Shown here piece after piece: positions 31,522-42,917 of a DNA stretch of 64,000 nt. The stretch comes from Branchiostoma floridae (lineage: Eukaryota; Chordata; Leptocardii; Amphioxiformes; Branchiostomatidae): the NCBI RefSeq assembly GCF_000003815.2, contig NC_049984.1:27382920-27446919 (forward strand). Reading direction: 5' to 3'. Both the position numbers and the translations under genes were made by a program. The notes under the pieces were generated by a model, which saw only the letters and a list, made by a program, of their open reading frames with translations, was not told where the DNA came from and ran no database searches. How positions within the stretch are numbered: position 1 is the stretch's first letter; each line of letters opens with the position of its first letter.

Positions 31522-31639
31522 GTAAGTCTGTCATATATGACTTTGATATTAGTTTAAAAGATTTATCTCTTCTTAGTCAGGTTGTCCCGACCACTTCATT
31601 TACTACTTAACTACAGATTATTTTCCAAATTTCCAAGCA

Positions 31640-32450
31640 GATATGAGCCCATATAAGCCCATCTGAAGGCCGCTTTTGCTGTGAAAGCCGTGGATGCTCG
31701 ACGAAGGCAGCCCTTCGTACCGTATCACCCTTCTCGTCCTCATCCCAGTTGCCACCTGAGGTCGGACGTACCAATGCAGTGAAGTCAACGGGTGAAGACG
31801 GAAGAGAATCGGCCAGCCCTATTGTCCAGTCTCCCTCCAAGTCACCCTCCTTTGTCCTTTGTCCTGGCACCCTTCCTGCATTGTTATCACACTGGGCGGG
31901 GAGAGGGTAATTATCGAACAATAGGAGAAATCTGCAAAATTCAGGGTCAAAGGTTGTATCTATGTGTTGCTAGGGCAGCCAACGCCCACTTTGCTGGGGG
32001 TTTGTAGAAAGGTCTTAACCGAATTGAGTAATAGTACATGAAATTGCTAGACCTTCCAGTAATTAAACAAGCTCAGTCAACTTTGATCAGATATTTGTCC
32101 AAGCTGTAGGGCGACCCCCTCATTTAATGATGCCAGGTAATTATACCCGTGTTTTTTTGACATAAAGGGATGTCTTGTGTCTCCTCTCAACTAGCAATCA
32201 AGTCAAAATGTCAGCTGTATTGTCAAAATTCCGTTAACTAAGAGAAATGTACAGGACAACTTGTCCCCAGGAGTCTTGTCCTGAGAAAGTCAAGAACTAT
32301 AAAACTACTGATGTGGAAATGGGAAAATTGCTCATGTTACATTCTTCATACTGCCGTATCACCAACTACCTACAGAAGTTCATAGAACATGTCAAAGAGC
32401 TGATAGAATCTTGATAGAGCCTTGAAATCTTGAAAAACGGCTTAGGCCGA
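31640..32450. other. Stretch without recognisable genes
   Basis: Only domain-free short frames and AT-rich sequence. Confidence 0.3.
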
Positions 32451-32451
32451 A

Positions 32452-33000
32452 GATGCATCAAGGTTATATAAAGGTTGAAAAAAAGCCAGATGCGCCAGAA
32501 ACAATAGGGGGATTGTTTCTTTCCCTTCCTTCAGCTAGGGAATCTACAAAAGTACCGGCAATGCTGCACAGAAAACCACTTCAGTCCAATGGGGAAGAGA
32601 ACATTCCAGCGAGTACCGTCTGATTGCAATGCTTCTGTACGGACGTCACTTCAAGGTCTTGACTATTTTGCAGCTGAAGACAACAATACGCTTCTGCTCT
32701 TAAATGTGAAGACACAAATGTCAATGACAGACACAATTTCGTCACGGGTGTTCCTAGTACATCAAAGATTCCCGACATCACAGATCTATAAGCAAAATGA
32801 AAAAGAAGAGATGAAGGACAAATTGACATTTAGAGGAACAATCAGCTACTCTGCAGAACAGGCGACAAATAAAAAAAGCTGCAAAAGCCACCGAGACAGA
32901 GATAGTGGTGCTTCAAAACAGGAGGGCAGACGCTGCGAAGCAAAGGGAAAAGAGAAGGAAAGACCGACTCAGAAAGCAAGAACAAGCCTTAAAGAGGGAT
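32452..33000 (+). pseudogene. Disrupted coding region, unknown
   Basis: A first frame (about 32452-32608) reads VEKKPDAPETIGGLFLSLPS, then a shifted 137-codon frame runs to 33000: TSLQGLDYFAAEDNNTLLLL, TDTISSRVFLVHQRF, ending in a Lys/Arg-rich tail (GRRCEAKGKEKERPTQK). One slip separates them. Its family is unknown. Confidence 0.3.
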
Positions 33001-33380
33001 GACTGAGCCCTGGCCAGGTGTCTTAGATCTTAAATCATATATAATCATTATGCCAAAAGGTCAAACCTATGCATACAAATTCTTCATTTAGCAATGACAT
33101 TTCATTTCCTACATAAAGACTCTACATACATTTCACTAACAACCGTAAAGGCAATAGAGTGTAAGCCTTCATGTCTGTCGCCCAGACATTAAAGTATGCT
33201 TTGTTTTCATTTTCGCATGTTATTCGTTAGTAAATTGTAATGCCATGTCCGCGTGTTGCTTCACCTTGACGAATGTTGTTTTGATTTTCTCAAATGACCT
33301 ATTCTCACACAGTAACGTACATGAACATGGAATGACTGTGTCAATATCAACATGTAGATATTTCTATAATGTGCCCACAG

Positions 33381-33533
33381 GAGTCCGAAAAGTGGAAATT
33401 GAAAACGCATGTTACGGAGGTCCTAGTCCATGGACTGGGCATTGCCTTGGCCTTCGTGGACAATCTACGATGGCCACATGACAGCAATCTGACGATCAAC
33501 ATATTGCTGTCGACTCTGCGCAAGGTTTCCATG
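33381..33533 (+). CDS. Exon with HG...VD...PHD...LTxNxL pattern, copy 1
   Basis: Acceptor 'aatgtgcccacag', donor 'tttccatg|gtaaat', fully open. Residues THVTEVLVHGLGIALAFVDN, then LRWPHDSNLTINILLSTLRK match the frame at 52544-52720 at VT-x3-LHG, VD, PHD and LTLNhL. The two are clearly paralogous and preserved as spliced exons, probably of one mobile family. The product is unknown. The HG-x8-VD-x4-PHD spacing might be a metal or catalytic set. Confidence 0.5.
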
Positions 33534-33539
33534 GTAAAT

Positions 33540-34260
33540 CGACTTGTTTGTTTGCTTGTATTGTATACACAGTAACCATCTCGAGGTGAAACGTACCATT
33601 TTGTGGACGAAATGTACTTGGTCCAATCACACACGGATACCCTACTTTGTTGAGTGCGATGGGTTCTTTTACGTGCTCGAGGTATGGCTTTGTGTCACTA
33701 AAACACCAGTAACGTTATATAAAAGTTCACAAAGATATGTTCAGTTCAATCATGCCATGTTATGAGTGAACAAAAGTTGCATGAAACATATATTTTTTTC
33801 TAACAAACAAATATATATATATATATGGAAACAATGGAAGTAGAGATCAAGCATTAAGAAAAGAGCTGGACAACGACTTTAGAACACTCCAGCCAGAGAC
33901 TGTTCTACTTTAAAGAAAGAGGGATGTTACCTATCCAGATAATATCACCAGGCAAGGCCCACTAGCACTTATCTGGTCTTGGACCGAATCACTCTCAATC
34001 AAAGCACTGCCCTATTTTTGTATCACTACGCCACAGCACATGGAAGTAGATAGACAGAATAAATCTTAGTCCGATTATCCAGTGTTTCCTAGTCGTCAAT
34101 CGTAGTCAACAGAGCACTACAAGGAGCCAGGGAACACAACACAACAGTAACTTTATTTATTGATGATACTTTTAGAATGATACTCTCGGGCGAACATACG
34201 TCCACTATGTAATTTTGGTTTAAAATTTCAGTTTTTGTTTTTAACTGCGAAAACCAAAAA
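33540..34260. other. Stretch without genes
   Basis: Contains the (AT)n run. No coding or repeat signal otherwise. Confidence 0.3.
33811..33826. repeat. (AT)8 microsatellite
   Basis: Sixteen bases of alternating A and T. Confidence 0.95.
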
Positions 34261-34263
34261 TAT

Positions 34264-34629
34264 AACTCTCTCTCACAAATACAATCAACTGCACCTGCTG
34301 CAAAATGAAAAGGGGATGCGTTCACAAGGGTATTGTCAAATGGTTGCATGCGAAGTACCATCCAGCTGAAGTCTCATCTACAGAAGACAGTGATGTGAGT
34401 GAGCATGTCGACCCGGTTACAAATATGCCCAAAGATATGACAGCATACCTGAAGACGAAAACAATCCCTGCTGATTTTGACATCAAGGCATGTACAGGCC
34501 TAGAGTTGATGTCTAAGTGCATAGCGCCGAATGAAGCAATGTGTCCGACATGTGATGATCACCCTGAACTGCATTATGAGCTAGCAACATCTGCAGCCAG
34601 GATCATTGATCTGCAGGGTATGACCACAG
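34264..34629 (+). CDS. SWIM-type, HMGXB3-like exon
   Basis: The frame shows NCTCCKMKRGCVHKGIVKW: C-x-C-x6-C-x-H, a complete SWIM zinc finger (Cys codons at 34290, 34296 and 34317, His at 34323). Then MPKDMTAYLKTKTIPADFDI, APNEAMCPTCDD (a C-x2-C pair) and LATSAARIIDLQGMTTG, up to a donor 'ccacag|gtgggt'. The same order (CVHK..hKW, MTxY...IP, IPxExxCxxC, A.I....G) is found in HMGXB3-like proteins derived from KDZ/Zisupton-type transposons. No frameshift is visible, making it one of the better preserved pieces. Confidence 0.55.
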
Positions 34630-35038
34630 GTGGGTTAATATGTCCTACATTTTAACCGTTCTTTTTAGAATGTGATCTTTTGACATTAACTCATGTTTAA
34701 CAGTAATATAAATGCCATCATGTGATAATGTCTATGTCTAAGTTAGTTTTGTACATGATCAAAGTTTGGACAGCCATTTATAATTCTTTGATCATGACAT
34801 TCACATTAAAACATTACTGAATGTTATTCCATTAAAATTTGACCCAAAGTCCTGAAGTACACACAAAAAGAACAAATTTGGCTTTTCTTCTTTCAGCCTC
34901 AGAGTTTATGTGAGGAAGTGTCCACAGTGCCATAAAACGTTTGTTAGTGAAAGTTAGTGTTAGTTCATTAGTGCTTGGAAAAAGTTGCCTAAACTCCCTG
35001 TTCCTGCTGTATGACATTGCTGTATGACCCTCCTACAG

Positions 35039-35316
35039 CAGTTGATCATAGTGCAGCAGTGACCACAGGTGCCGCAGCAAACCGTGGTGATGTACTGGCC
35101 ACAGCAAGCCTCGGTGATGTGCTGGACACAGATACTATAGTAAACCCCTGTGATGTAATGGACACAGATGCTGTAGTAAACCCCAGTGATGTGTTGGACA
35201 CGGGTACCGTAGTAAACCCCAGTGATGTGCTAGACCCTGATGCAACAGAAAGCTATAGCTTCGTCATGCGTCAGCTTGGGGGGTTGCAAAGAGGGAGATT
35301 CAGCAACTCCCTTTGA
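35039..35316 (+). CDS. Exon with 36-bp (12-residue) internal repeats
   Basis: Acceptor 'gaccctcctacag'. Open for 92 codons. From 35086 to about 35250 the protein is built of units such as CDVMDTDAVVNP and SDVLDTGTVVNP, three full and two partial copies. The end reads SYSFVMRQLGGLQRGRF before a stop. Low-complexity acidic repeats of this kind vary in copy number between individuals. No domain assigned. Confidence 0.45.
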
Positions 35317-35397
35317 CGAGAGAAACGACGTGGAGAGATTGTTTCCCTGATAGTACAAGCCATAGCGACTTTAGGACTACTGCCGGGATCGGAGAAC

Positions 35398-35612
35398 TGG
35401 GGAAACTATTAGGGACTTCGCCCTGTCTCTACAGGAGTTGTTAACAAAGGCGGAGGAGAGGGCTCTGGCCGTGGCGGCCCAAGTTACAGACAGAACTTTA
35501 CGGGATAGACTAATTGACGGTCTCATGAGCTCAGGGATGACACCGTAAGGCGTCAATTGAAGAGAAAGATACAAATTGACAACGCAACGACTCATATTGT
35601 CTCCTGCCTTTG
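35398..35612 (+). pseudogene. Second gag relic
   Basis: Frame one: RDFALSLQELLTKAEERALA, then DRTLRDRLIDGLMSSGM and a stop. Frame two, after a slip: RRQLKRKIQIDNATTH. This is the same capsid helix order as the relic at 12.6 kb (LALQELLRR ... RDRFINGL), so both are Ty3/gypsy-class capsids, but the sequences differ enough to be separate families. Confidence 0.55.
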
Positions 35613-35765
35613 CTAATGATCACCTCTTTCACACACCAGCCCTGTCTAAATCCATCTCGACCTATTCCACTTTGCCTCTCTTTCCTCCAATGCCATGCTC
35701 AGGCTTCAGACAACTGGCAACCCAAATTTAATCTACAACTTTACACAGTTTTGAGGCTGGCAAAA

Positions 35766-35953
35766 ATGTCTCCTGCAGTCTACCAGCTAGTAGAGAAGAT
35801 ATTCAACAGATATTCAAAGACCACAAAGTCACAGTTCAACAGGCTCTATGGTATTAGTAAGGAATCTTATAAGGCCTACCTACAGAAGCTAGCCAGTGGT
35901 GAAAGCTGGGCCGCTGTGTTAAAAGAGGTGAAAGCAACCAGGCCTAAAAAAAG
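35766..35953 (+). CDS. Exon with ATG, helical DNA-binding-like, unknown
   Basis: Open from an ATG in good context to a consensus donor 'aaaaaag|gtaaga': SPAVYQLVEKIFNRYSKTTK, then SQFNRLYGISKESYKAYLQK and ending KEVKATRPKKR. Alternatively an acceptor 'tctcctgcag' (35778) opens it. It is a small basic all-helical segment, possibly a first coding exon. No family recognised. Confidence 0.4.
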
Positions 35954-35959
35954 GTAAGA

Positions 35960-36700
35960 AGTTAAAAACTGTATATCTGATTACTTAACTGTATATGTAA
36001 AACATCTTGTCATTTCACATACAGAATAGTGGTGAAATGGTATGTCCTAATGTTACATGGGACTTTTAAGTACTTTTACCATGTACTGATTGGCTGGTTT
36101 GATTGTAGTAGTTAATATGTTATGAATCATGAACCAAGCTGGAAAATCAACATTTTTATTAATGATAGATTTGAAGTTCGCCATGACGACAGGGCCCGAC
36201 AACACGGCTAAGAAAGGCAGGGGGGAGGGGCTTGCAGCCAGACCAAGAAATCTACCCGTGGGTGGGCACTTTGAATTTTACCAAGATACTATAACATCTT
36301 GAGAGAGAGATGGGGGATCCTAAGGAAACTGTCACCACTTACATGATGCTTAACATAGATGAATGCCACCTTCATATTTGACTCCAATGCGTTTCTGGTA
36401 TATTTAAAAGTAAAGAGCAAGTGGGGAAAGAATCCCCAGTACATTAATATATGTAGTATTGTCAGATAGTTTGTATCAGACTTACTTGCAACCATATCTA
36501 TGTTTTCTTTGAATTCTATCTTAACAGGTCATTTCCTTCAATTTGTCAAAAATGGGCTCCTGGCTTTTAAACTGTTAAATTAAACTACTTGTTCAGTATA
36601 TTTTCAATGTACATATTTCAGTTGACGAATGTGAGGTTCATTTTTTATCTTGTAATGAAAATAAACCTTATAAGTTAGACTTTCATTCTTTCTGCCTGTA
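35960..36700. other. Intron-like AT-rich stretch
   Basis: Follows a consensus donor and ends in a polypyrimidine tract and acceptor at 36703. No features. Confidence 0.3.
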
Positions 36701-36703
36701 CAG

Positions 36704-36923
36704 GATCTGTGCTGGTATCACTGAATATCCACTCCCTAAGACATTATGGGCAGACAGAGAGCTTGGGCCATTGTACGTACACTCCTGCTTCTTTTTCGAA
36801 GATGTGAATGGCCAGATTTTACGACTGATCCATGGAACACAGTGTGTTGAAGAACAGGCTAGTATATTGTCGTTACATGTCCCCCCTACCAGGGCCCCAC
36901 TGAAAAGCAGAGTTTTACACTAA
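36704..36923 (+). pseudogene. DUF4218-like transposon fragment
   Basis: Acceptor 'ttctgcctgtacag'. One frame starts NIHSLRHYGQ. A one-base slip near 36770 moves it to LGPLYVHSCFFFEDVNGQIL, then RLIHGTQCVEEQ. The block N-[VI]-H-x-L ... GPLW.HSCFxFEDxNGxL..L.HGTQxV..Q is the DUF4218 signature of CACTA/Plavaka-type animal transposons. It contains an HGTQ turn. A stop follows at 36921-36923. Confidence 0.55.
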
Positions 36924-36929
36924 GATGGG

Positions 36930-37470
36930 TCACCCTAAGTAAATAAAACAAACATTCCAAAAGATGCATGTTCTTGTATTTATATGTTCTGCATTTACAA
37001 TTGTAATCTGTAGCAGATATCCTCCCATCTCCATTTCATGAGTTCAACAAAATGTCAGTGACAAAATTCTGTATACACCAGTTGTGGATCAGTGCAGTTT
37101 AAGTCCAGGTAGACACCAGAAATACCTGCCCAGCTGCTGTTTTACCAGTTCACTGAATAAGGTGCAAATGAAGGTGGTATTTCAAACAAGGGAATCTGTT
37201 TTTTTATAGCCCGACTATAGCTTTTAACAGGGAGTTGTTTATCATGGCTCACAGCAGCTAAGGAAAAGAACTAGTTTGCAACTTAAACTTGAATTCATGT
37301 TAAAAATCATCTTTATTCCACACAAGATGAATAATACACACTAAAACCTAGGACAGCCCTTTGTCTGTTTCCCAGGAGGGCGCAAGGTATAAAAGGAATA
37401 CAATGTAATCGGACAGATTAAAATCGTTTAAAAACATTAACGTTACATTTCATTAAAAAAAAACAAGAAT
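36930..37470. other. Stretch without genes
   Basis: No signal seen. It precedes the minus-strand endonuclease-like frame. Confidence 0.3.
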
Positions 37471-37475
37471 CACAA

Positions 37476-37967
37476 CTAGTTCCTGTAGACAAACAGTCCT
37501 GACGTACAGTCCCATATTGGCGTGTTTCGGGCACAGTAGATAGCATAGGATCCACAGAGAGCGCACTTTCCCAGTCTACTCTTAAGATGTCTCACTTCAC
37601 GGTCTTTGTAACTGACCGGACAGAGTGACTTCAGCTTTGCAGTGTTCTCGCCGTTAATCCAACCTCTGCTCCCTACCTCAACTGTAACAATGCTAGCCCT
37701 GTAACAACTGTGCGAGTTTATTTCATTGATCAGACATTCGTATTTGGTCATTTTTCTGTCCTCGGCGTGCTGTGCATTCTGCTCAAATGGGACGGTAAGT
37801 TCAACCAAGTTCAGTGTTTGTTGTACAGGATCCTGAATGGTGATGTCTGGAACCAGTGAAGTCGGCAGGATGTCTGGAGGGTCTGTAGTGTGCGTTCCTC
37901 CTTCGATGTAGTCTTGGCTCAGATCGCACCTGATCACGGTCTGTGGATTTGCTTTGGAGTGCCACAC
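37476..37967 (-). CDS. Restriction-like endonuclease C-terminal domain of a retroelement
   Basis: An intact 163-codon minus-strand frame. Residues about 30-45 read DPPDILPTSLVPDITIQD, then LNLVELTVPFEQNAQHAEDR, KMTKYECLINEI and VTVEVGSRGWING. The arrangement PDh-x-n-hELTVPxE.....A..RK..KY..L ... VEVGxRGh is the common C-terminal domain of animal retroelement proteins and fits a PD-(D/E)xK fold (PD and E visible, Lys replaced). It ends with a Cys-containing tail and a stop. It is one of the few pieces without a frameshift. Upstream reverse transcriptase was not found. Confidence 0.6.
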   Translation of the reverse strand: MWHSKANPQTVIRCDLSQDYIEGGTHTTDPPDILPTSLVPDITIQDPVQQTLNLVELTVPFEQNAQHAEDRKMTKYECLINEINSHSCYRASIVTVEVGSRGWINGENTAKLKSLCPVSYKDREVRHLKSRLGKCALCGSYAIYCARNTPIWDCTSGLFVYRN

Positions 37968-38016
37968 CTATAGACTAGTTTATAAGACTAGTATTCCATT
38001 GTGTATTCACCTGCAG

Positions 38017-38141
38017 GTTTTGCGAGCGGTAGCAATCTTGCAAAAGTTTATGGAGGCGAGAGACGAATGTTTCAAGCCCGGGTCACCTGAAAAGAAACTG
38101 TATGACAGGATGTGCAATGTTGTACAATCACCAGAAGAAAG
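38017..38141 (+). CDS. Helical exon, unknown
   Basis: Acceptor 'tgtattcacctgcag', donor 'gaagaaag|gtactg'. Open: VLRAVAILQKFMEARDECFK, then PGSPEKKLYDRMCNVVQSPE. Mixed charged helix. It lies between KDZ-type and DUF4218-type exons, so may be from the same class of elements. Confidence 0.35.
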
Positions 38142-38820
38142 GTACTGAGTTCTTGGGCTTTGTAGAAAAATGTATGAATCTTTACATAGTGTTAATAACG
38201 TCATCAGTTAGATAATGAAATTCTTATTATAGGACCAGATTTTAGATACCAACATTTTGGTGTCTATCAGTCGCCAACATAAGAGCTTTTCAATTGAATG
38301 TTGGAACCTACAGGCTACAGCGCTCAGATGATGGGAACTGATAGGCACCTAAAGTTTGTCATGTATTTTATTGTCTGCTTTTATATAAAAACTGCATTCA
38401 TTTGTCTAACAATCTGACCAAACTCTTCATGAATGTTGCTAATGCAGAGCTGTTATGCCCTAAGGTCTAAATGCATGATAGGTCCCATATGTTGTGTAGA
38501 TAAGATGACCTTTATACATGCATTGTTTATGGCAAGGGCTAAACTTTATTTAGTTATCATGTTGATATCATCTCATGATACAGTGAAAATCTAGGGTAGG
38601 TGGTAACTTTGAATTCACAACTGAAACAGAGATAGCTGTGGTCCAACTGTAGCACATTCTTGGGTGTAATGATTGTTTGCTGTGTATGATGAGATGCAGC
38701 AAAAACCAGGAACTGAAAACAACCACAAATTTAAATGCCTGTATAGTATGACATGAGGCCAGAGAGTACAGAGAAATTGTGTAATGGTGACGTAGTGTCC
38801 TTTTTTTTTGTTGCGTGTAG

Positions 38821-38898
38821 GTCCAATTTTTCAGAGATAGGCCGTGGGTATTATGGAGTTGGGTCCCTGACGGAGCACAAAAGAATGAAAGGTTTCAG
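38821..38898 (+). CDS. Possible short exon
   Basis: Bounded by a T-rich acceptor ('tttttttttgttgcgtgtag') and 'tttcag|gtagaa'. Two frames are open, and the one reading GRGYYGVGSLTEHKRMKGF looks more protein-like. Weak. Confidence 0.25.
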
Positions 38899-39627
38899 GT
38901 AGAATATTCATGGTTTATGCAATGAATCACTGAGAAGGGCAACGCAGAGAGGGTGCCTACAGACCAACTGGAAACTGAAGATGACATTTTGCCTCCGCGA
39001 CATGGACGAGCACAGAAATCTACAAGTGGAATAAGTTTTGGTGGACCAGTCCAGTTTTGTCCAACTTTGTTAGGTAAACATTTCATTTTTAAACACCGCA
39101 ACAGGCGTCTTAGCTTAGAATCATTTATTTCGTATGTTTCATAGTATTCTAATTAGAAAATATCATTGCTACAAGACTAGACAAAACTAAAAAGCATATT
39201 GGTAAATAGGGGAAACTTATTCTCTGTTAGCGCTGGTGAGCTTTCTAAATGTCGAGTCGCATACAATAACTATTTCCGGATGATTATGAACTTGCCTCGA
39301 CGGTGTGCTGCCAGTACCATGTTTGTTTACCATTTTTCTCGGCTGACACTTTTGGATCAAGGCGAAGGAGGATATGTAATTCTTTCTTACAATGTATATC
39401 TCCTCCAATAATTTTATTACGAAGTGTTTGTTGAATTCTGACATAATTACAGAAACTCATTTTTCCACAACTGCTATGGTTTACTATACAGATGTTTATG
39501 TATTTATGGCATTGTGTGATTTTTTGTGAGTCTAAAGAAAGAAAGAATTTATTCCACCATGTAGATGCTGACCATTAGATTGTAAGCAGATAATAATAAA
39601 TTAATTTGTCATTTTCCTGCTTCACAG

Positions 39628-39808
39628 CTGAAGTACAGTACAAGGAGGTTGTCTGGTTTTGGACTTACAGATGGTGAGTTCGTGGAACGAATGTGTTCAT
39701 ACCTCCGCAGATTTGTCCGAACTACAAAGGAGATGACGCCATCCGGTAGGATTGATCTCCTCACTGATGCACTCCTGCATTACGCCAGGCGAAAGACCGC
39801 TGACATTG
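39628..39808 (+). CDS. KDZ transposase exon (GFGLTDGE block)
   Basis: Acceptor 'cctgcttcacag', donor 'gacattg|gtaagc', no frameshift. Reads GFGLTDGEFVERMCSYLRRF, then VRTTKEMTPSGRIDLLTDAL, LHYARRK. G-x-G-L-x-D-G-E-x-x-E-R-x-W-S-x-L..F...T[KR]EM.P..R.D.L is the C-terminal catalytic block (with the acidic DGE) of Kyakuja-Dileera-Zisupton transposases. Trp of xWSxL is Cys here. An earlier-ordered KDZ block lies downstream at 42.9 kb, so the two belong to different copies or were rearranged. Confidence 0.7.
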
Positions 39809-39809
39809 G

Positions 39810-40490
39810 TAAGCACATCACATTTTTAGCAATTATAATCCTGAAATTTGCTCTCATTCACAGAGCAAAAGGTCGGCATGAGGTAATTTGTGTGATACAT
39901 ATTACGATCTATAGTATTCTTCCTTCTACCAGTTGTATTGATATTGTATTTTTTTTGCAATAAGGGGCGAAAAGTGCAGTTGCAGAATCAATTAAGTTAC
40001 GGATATTTTTTCCATGTCTTGTTAATCGGGATTTTGGTATCTTACTGTGGAATTAGAAATCACCGACCATTGGTATAATCATCATAATCGTTACTGAATC
40101 ACCTCTCGATATAGCCCTTTCCGTTATCGACTGAAACTCCCCTTTGACTGTGCCGTAATGTAAGTATGCGACGCCTTCTTCATGACAACTAAGCAGGTCT
40201 ATGCTACCAAACCCACATTTACAAAAACCGATCTATTCATAATTCTAATAACTACATCACTTAATGTCTATTTCTCCACCAATAACATTCAATGTGTTTC
40301 GGTAACAATTATTTCGTTATTGTCATTTGTCAGAATCAACAGCGTTAAGGAAGTGCCTGTCAAGACAGGGAATCGCCATCAGAGCAGGAGTTTGACCCAT
40401 CACAGCCCAGACCAAGTCTTGGAAGACTCCGTAAATTGTACTAAAATGCAGACACATCAGCTGTAAAAGACATCCCTCCCCAAAAAGTTC
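39810..40490. other. Stretch without genes
   Basis: Follows the KDZ exon donor. No recognisable next exon. Confidence 0.3.
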
Positions 40491-40493
40491 ACT

Positions 40494-41244
40494 GAATTCA
40501 CTGAAAAAAAGTTTCAATGCCAATTGCATCACAATCTGAGAACAAAAAAATCACACAAGAGACCAGACGGGAAAGCTGTAAACTCTTCAAAGTGTCTGAA
40601 GAAGAAAATTATTAAACCCAACATGTCTTCAAACACTCAACTGAGTCAAAGTTAAAAGATCAAAGTCAATCCTGCAGAAACAGGAAATAAAACATCACTT
40701 TCAGTTCCCTCCACTTCATCATCAGGCCATGACAGACACTGGACAGACACCTGCTCAGATTCTGATCATGATGATGAGGTCGTAGTTGTACCTGAAATTG
40801 AACCTCACAACCTGCACCCTGAACTGGCTAACTTAGAGTCACAAACCTGCCAAAGGTACAAATGTAAGCTGACGTATGAACAGCTTCCTAAGGCACTTCA
40901 AGTGTTTGTATCTGAATACAAACGCAAAACTATTGTCAGATATATGCCACCTGCGTTAAGATGCATACATTAACTTCATGGCCATGTGGTCTAGAGCAAG
41001 TGAACCCTTACTAGCACACCTACAGGAGCAATGCATTGGTTTGTCTTGTCTACCGTGAGTTAGCCGATGCTGGGAAACCTGATTTCCCCTTCGAAAACTG
41101 GAAGTACAAAGGAAAGAACCAACAACAACGCCTTTAGAAAAAAAAAAGGCAGGCAAATTTCTAGAGGCCAGCTAGAGGCATTTGCAGATGCTCACTATCA
41201 GGAAATTATGAACTTCCTTACTGAAAATTCCTACAAGTTGGCAT
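40494..41244 (+). pseudogene. Broken mobile-element-type protein, unknown
   Basis: A single frame from 40494 to 40973 with one TAA (about 40651). It has a basic part (FTEKKFQCQLHHNLRTKKSH), an acidic part (SDSDHDDEVVVVPEIEPHNL) and a helical part (YEQLPKALQVFVSEYKRKTI). Shifted frames then give INFMAMWSRASEPLLAHLQE, LADAGKPDFPFENWKYKGK and SRGQLEAFADAHYQEIMNFL, ending at a donor 'ttggcat|gtaagt'. The nuclear-protein-like composition and spacing suggest one gene of about 250 codons. Family unknown. Confidence 0.4.
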
Positions 41245-41249
41245 GTAAG

Positions 41250-42040
41250 TCAACTTTAATGTACAGCTTGGGCAACACATATATAAATACACTACCAAAA
41301 AACTATTTTCTTATCTTGCAAATTTCTGCCCAACTCTGGGCTCAACAGGCCTACAAACTTGTACAGAATATCAATAGCTATATATAAAGGTATAGTTGAA
41401 CATAACTGTTATATATTAACATATTTTGTACAACTCAATCTACAAAATTAAAGGATCAGTTGCTTATAAAGGTATACTTGAGGCGTTTAGCCGTTTGACA
41501 GTAAAATGTCAAATTGTACAAAAATGTTGCTTCTCTATACTCATTTATTGTCCACAAACATGTCAATGCGTAAATGACGACATAACAATACCTTACAAAT
41601 GCTAAGAAACAGACAAAGACAGAGGCAATGGCTATTGAGTGGGCATGCAAATGGTTCCATTTGTAAGAGAGGTTCGGAAGAGAGTTTCAGTTAGAGACGG
41701 ACCTTGATATGAGGATCGCAATCCTGGAGTACAGTTCAGTTCACAGTAACAGAAGAGGTAAATCAGGTCATGTGTACAACATCTTAACAACGTCCTTACT
41801 GATGAATTTCTAATGGAGGTGTTCGACGGTGAGCCTTTCAATTTTCCAGATTTAAAAATATTGAAACTGATTCAACGTTTTAAACCAGTTTATACAGCAT
41901 CTTGATTTATCTGAGAACGTGTCTATTTGTATTGCGAGAAGCGGGTGGAGTGAGTTTCACATTATCGTTACCTCACGTGGCCATGTTTAATTAGTCATTC
42001 TAAATGTAATATCAAACCAAAATATGTTGAGGACATTTGA
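41250..42040. other. Stretch without genes
   Basis: Short open frames and AT-rich sequence only. Confidence 0.3.
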
Positions 42041-42042
42041 GT

Positions 42043-42346
42043 GACCAGCTGCTGACAACTGATTGAAGGGGTTTACTTGCCCAAAAAGTATAACTTGAAC
42101 ATCCAACATAACCAACAAACTAAGCTGAACCAGCCCCCACTGAGCCAGAGGCACAGTCCCCGAAGTCTGGGTTTCCAAGAGGCTGGACAGCTGTAAGAAT
42201 AGACCTAACAACCCCAAATTAAGTTGTATGTTCTGACACAATAACTAAACATCGATGTCATCATACATGTGTTGTGTCACGATTTGATCCGCCACCAATG
42301 GTAACATTTGATTGTAGTTGAATATTGTTTTGGAACCTCCTTTTAT
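42043..42346. repeat. Stem-loop repeat, copy 2 (long form)
   Basis: Matches 25867-26172 over its full length in the same orientation. Arms GAACATCCAAC (42097-42107) and GTTGTATGTTC (42223-42233) have one mismatch. The long form here is bordered by unrelated sequence. Confidence 0.75.
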
Positions 42347-42917
42347 GATCTGATCGAACGTTGCAAGCTGTGCTGACTTCATTTCAGTTCACAGGTAAAA
42401 TGTTTGAGTAATGGTGACCTTTCCTTTCCTTTCCGAGAATGCCATCGCGGCACTGGAGTTACTCTTCACACTTAAGGGGTAGGTAAACCTCATTGTATCG
42501 GTTTACAGAGAATTGTAAGAAAGCTTATCAACATCACGTTTGTCAATAGGAATACGTGATTCTAGGAAAGTGTTGTGCTAACTATTGCAGGAAGTACTGA
42601 GTGTTGGATTTACTGAGCCGACTTGAAATCAAGATTTTCAAATTGACTTTGGCTATCACATATCCATTAATCTATTTGTTTTCTAAGTATTGAACAAGCT
42701 CTTACCCCTTTCTCTACCCTTCTCAGTTTTCTGTTTCACTTCAGTTTTCTTTGATGTGATTATGAGTCTTCATATGGACTGATGTTTTACTCGACTTTAT
42801 CCCTACTTCAGCATTTGTTATGCGGTATTGTTATGTGACTGTATTACTAATACTCATCATGATTATACTACTGGCTGTTTCGCATTTTCATATTCTGTTT
42901 TCTATGATTATTGACAG

